Shown: positions 4,274-5,357 of the stretch, one piece after another
Layout: every line of letters starts with the position of its first letter
Numbering within the stretch: the stretch's first letter is position 1
From: Microcoleaceae cyanobacterium UBA9251
Lineage (GTDB): Bacteria; Cyanobacteriota; Cyanobacteriia; Cyanobacteriales; Microcoleaceae
Assembly (NCBI GenBank): GCA_003542015.1
Contig: DPLL01000287.1
Location: forward strand, 1 to 5,357
Direction of reading: 5' to 3'
Length of the DNA stretch: 5,357 nucleotides
Made by a program: the position numbers and the translations under genes
Notes under the pieces: generated by a model
What the model was told of the DNA's origin: nothing
The model's input: only the letters and a program-made list of their open reading frames with translations
Databases searched by the model: none

Positions 4274-5176
4274 GTGAGCAAATCTATTGTGGAATTGGTT
4301 GACAATTTGCCCTCTGGTGGCATCACTGTGATGATGTTGAAATCTCTGGATTTTGTGGTTCCGGGCGAATGGCACAATCTCACGGGTTTTGATAATACTA
4401 TTCAAGCTGTTACGGGGGAAACAAAGCGCAAATTAGTTGAGAAAATTCGCGATCGGGCGATCGCACTTTACGCCAATCCCAACGAGCCCTATCAAGCCGC
4501 CGTCCGACTTTACCAGTTAGCAGACAATGCTGACAGTGCTTTAGGCGTCGCGGCTATGGCGAATAAAATCGGCGAAAACATCGGCTTTCTTTCCTTTCTC
4601 AGCAGCTTGACTCCGAAGGCTGATACCACTCAGGCGATCGACTTGTGCGTCAAAGTGGCGATCGAGCTAATTGCCTTCTGTAAACTTAACAATATTTCCC
4701 TTGACAATATGGGAAACTTTGGTAATTATTTATCCGATTACAAAGGTGAATCTCTGATGCGGATGGCTGCTTTAGTGTGTGCTGATGGTTTAATTCCCCT
4801 CGGCCCGGACTTCATTAGAGTAGCACAAAATACCCTAGTCGGATTGAATCCTTCAACCTTGCAGCAAAACTCAACTTTCCAAAATATCAGCAATTTAATT
4901 CCCGGCGGTAGTGGTGCGGCAAAACTTGGATTTGTGACCACAACTTTCGCTTCAGCCCAAGGTTGGATGAACAATTTAGTACAGTCTCGCGGCTTGACTC
5001 CCGCTACTGTTTTGGGTAATCTTAAGCAATATGTTGATGTTGCTGATGACAAGCTGGATTATGTGGCGGCGTTTTTAGACATGAGTACCAATTATTATGA
5101 ACATACGGGAATTCAAACCGTTGCTCGCCGATTGATCGATCGAGCTTATGCTGAAATAGACTCTGGCAGATTCTAG
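4274..5176 (+). CDS. Conserved cyanobacterial hypothetical protein, 300 residues
   Basis: From the GTG at 4274 the product is 300 residues (MSKSIVELVDNLPSGGI...). I recognise it only as resembling uncharacterised cyanobacterial proteins; I know of no assigned function. There is no signal peptide and no clear membrane segment; the sequence looks helix-rich and soluble. Likely conserved stretches are LDFVVPGEWHNLTGF (25-39), IGFLSFLSSLTPKADTTQAIDL (near 100-125), ESLMRMAALVCADGLIPLGPDFI (near 155-180), a glycine-rich IPGGSGAAKLGF (near 208-220), and the C-terminal DDKLDYVAAFLDMSTNYYEHTG (about 257-278) before ARRLIDRAYAEI. No catalytic motif I can name is present. Codon use and HIP1-type sites (a full GCGATCGC at 4457-4464) suit a long-resident native gene. 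It stands alone: the gap upstream is about 320 bp, and a tandem repeat and hairpin follow. The frame is intact from start to TAG. Confidence 0.85.
   Translation: MSKSIVELVDNLPSGGITVMMLKSLDFVVPGEWHNLTGFDNTIQAVTGETKRKLVEKIRDRAIALYANPNEPYQAAVRLYQLADNADSALGVAAMANKIGENIGFLSFLSSLTPKADTTQAIDLCVKVAIELIAFCKLNNISLDNMGNFGNYLSDYKGESLMRMAALVCADGLIPLGPDFIRVAQNTLVGLNPSTLQQNSTFQNISNLIPGGSGAAKLGFVTTTFASAQGWMNNLVQSRGLTPATVLGNLKQYVDVADDKLDYVAAFLDMSTNYYEHTGIQTVARRLIDRAYAEIDSGRF
4457..4464. repeat. HIP1 octamer GCGATCGC
   Basis: The highly iterated palindrome of cyanobacterial genomes occurs here in full. GCGATCG heptamers are scattered elsewhere in the window, for example near 298, 1585, 1891, 4635 and 4658. 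They support the cyanobacterial assignment. Confidence 0.85.
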
Positions 5177-5204
5177 AATATAGCATTTCTCAGTTGAGTG
5201 AAGT

Positions 5205-5242
5205 ACAGATATCGGGTAGGGATACAGATATCGGGTAGGGAT
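5205..5242 (+). repeat. 19-bp perfect tandem duplication
   Basis: ACAGATATCGGGTAGGGAT is present at 5205-5223 and again, without change, at 5224-5242, starting 28 bases after the stop of the hypothetical gene. Identical copies suggest a recent duplication. Confidence 0.9.
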
Positions 5243-5295
5243 ACTCCAAGAGCCCTTCTTTGTGTCAAATTAAGCCTGAAAGCCTTGGTATCCCT
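5237..5295 (+). terminator. Stem-loop after the hypothetical gene
   Basis: AGGGATA (5237-5243) and CCAAG (5246-5250) pair with CTTGG (5284-5288) and TATCCCT (5289-5295), giving 12 base pairs with a 2-nt bulge around a 33-nt loop. No T-run follows, so termination is uncertain; the stem could instead protect the mRNA 3' end. Confidence 0.35.
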
Positions 5296-5307
5296 CGTTC
5301 ATAGCCA

Positions 5308-5357
5308 AGTCTAGATCCCCCTAAATCCCCCTTAAGAAGCAGGGTGGATTTATTGTC
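5308..5357. repeat. Dispersed repeat, inverted copy of the left-edge module
   Basis: Positions 5308-5328 are the exact inverse complement of 75-95 (21 bp, core AGGGGGATCTAGACT on the left). TAAATCC (5322-5328) also pairs locally with GGATTTA (5346-5352), a hairpin with CCC/GGG next to it. Non-coding; probably one of a family of G/C-run repeats in this genome. Confidence 0.75.

Noticed and set aside
4107..4277. Open plus-strand frame ending SADFTRNLEWGFPKLEYLEEHFKL... just before the hypothetical gene
   Set aside because: The last 30 codons look protein-like and the stop overlaps the GTG start region, but the frame has no ATG, GTG or TTG start in a sensible position with a ribosome site, and its first half is repeat-derived. 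I do not recognise the segment; it could be a tiny gene remnant, but support is too weak.
4738..5052. Minus-strand frame of 104 codons inside the hypothetical gene
   Set aside because: Antisense shadow of a longer, well-supported gene with a ribosome binding site.
1..5357. tRNA, rRNA or transposase gene
   Set aside because: I saw no cloverleaf-like segment, no rRNA sequence and no transposase-like protein on either strand.

Overview
The window looks like chromosomal DNA of a filamentous cyanobacterium, probably of the Microcoleus/Oscillatoria/Phormidium kind. The evidence is a gene for the photosystem II assembly factor Psb28, many GCGATCG-type words including one full HIP1 octamer (GCGATCGC), remnants of a cyanobacterial S-layer-homology protein, heptanucleotide tandem repeats, and dispersed repeats of types I associate with this group. 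The genus is inference; the phylum is secure because of psb28 and HIP1.

Layout, left to right. (1) Positions 1-133 are repeat DNA. (2) About 134-625 (+) is the 3' remnant of an S-layer-homology protein gene. It has no normal start, has lost the first part of its first repeat, and appears to lack about ten residues inside the last repeat. (3) Positions 626-851 are non-coding and hold a C-rich tract that is a canonical G-quadruplex motif on the minus strand, plus a short hairpin. (4) psb28 (852-1184, +). (5) Positions 1185-1362 are built from a 14-bp duplication that overlaps the psb28 stop codon and from inverted heptamer arrays (GGTTATT against AATAACC). (6) moaB/mog-type molybdopterin gene (1363-1869, +). 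(7) Positions 1870-2149 hold a terminator-like hairpin and then a near-consensus promoter with two tandem palindromic operators. (8) A higB-higA toxin-antitoxin operon (2150-2789, +), with an AT-rich toxin gene that is rich in AGA codons. (9) A 61-bp stem-loop element with perfect 14-bp inverted ends (2799-2859). (10) A minus-strand SAM-dependent methyltransferase gene (3944-2997) that keeps one reading frame throughout but is interrupted by two in-frame stops (TGA at codon 15, TAA at codon 233). (11) About 320 bp without a gene, including a CGCAGAG 9-mer repeat. (12) A conserved hypothetical protein of 300 residues (4274-5176, +), whose start is best placed at a GTG behind an AGGAG ribosome binding site. 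(13) A 19-bp tandem duplication, a hairpin, and a repeat that matches the left edge of the window in inverted orientation.

The genes do not form one pathway. psb28 (photosystem II assembly) and moaB (molybdenum cofactor) look like stable core genes separated by repeat-derived spacers. higBA is a self-regulated accessory module, and two neighbouring genes are decaying. The most informative items are the tandem HigA-type operators over the higBA promoter, a related 17-bp sequence just upstream of psb28 that could be a trans target, the doubly nonsense-mutated methyltransferase gene, and the density of repeats at gene boundaries. No clearly new multi-gene system is visible.
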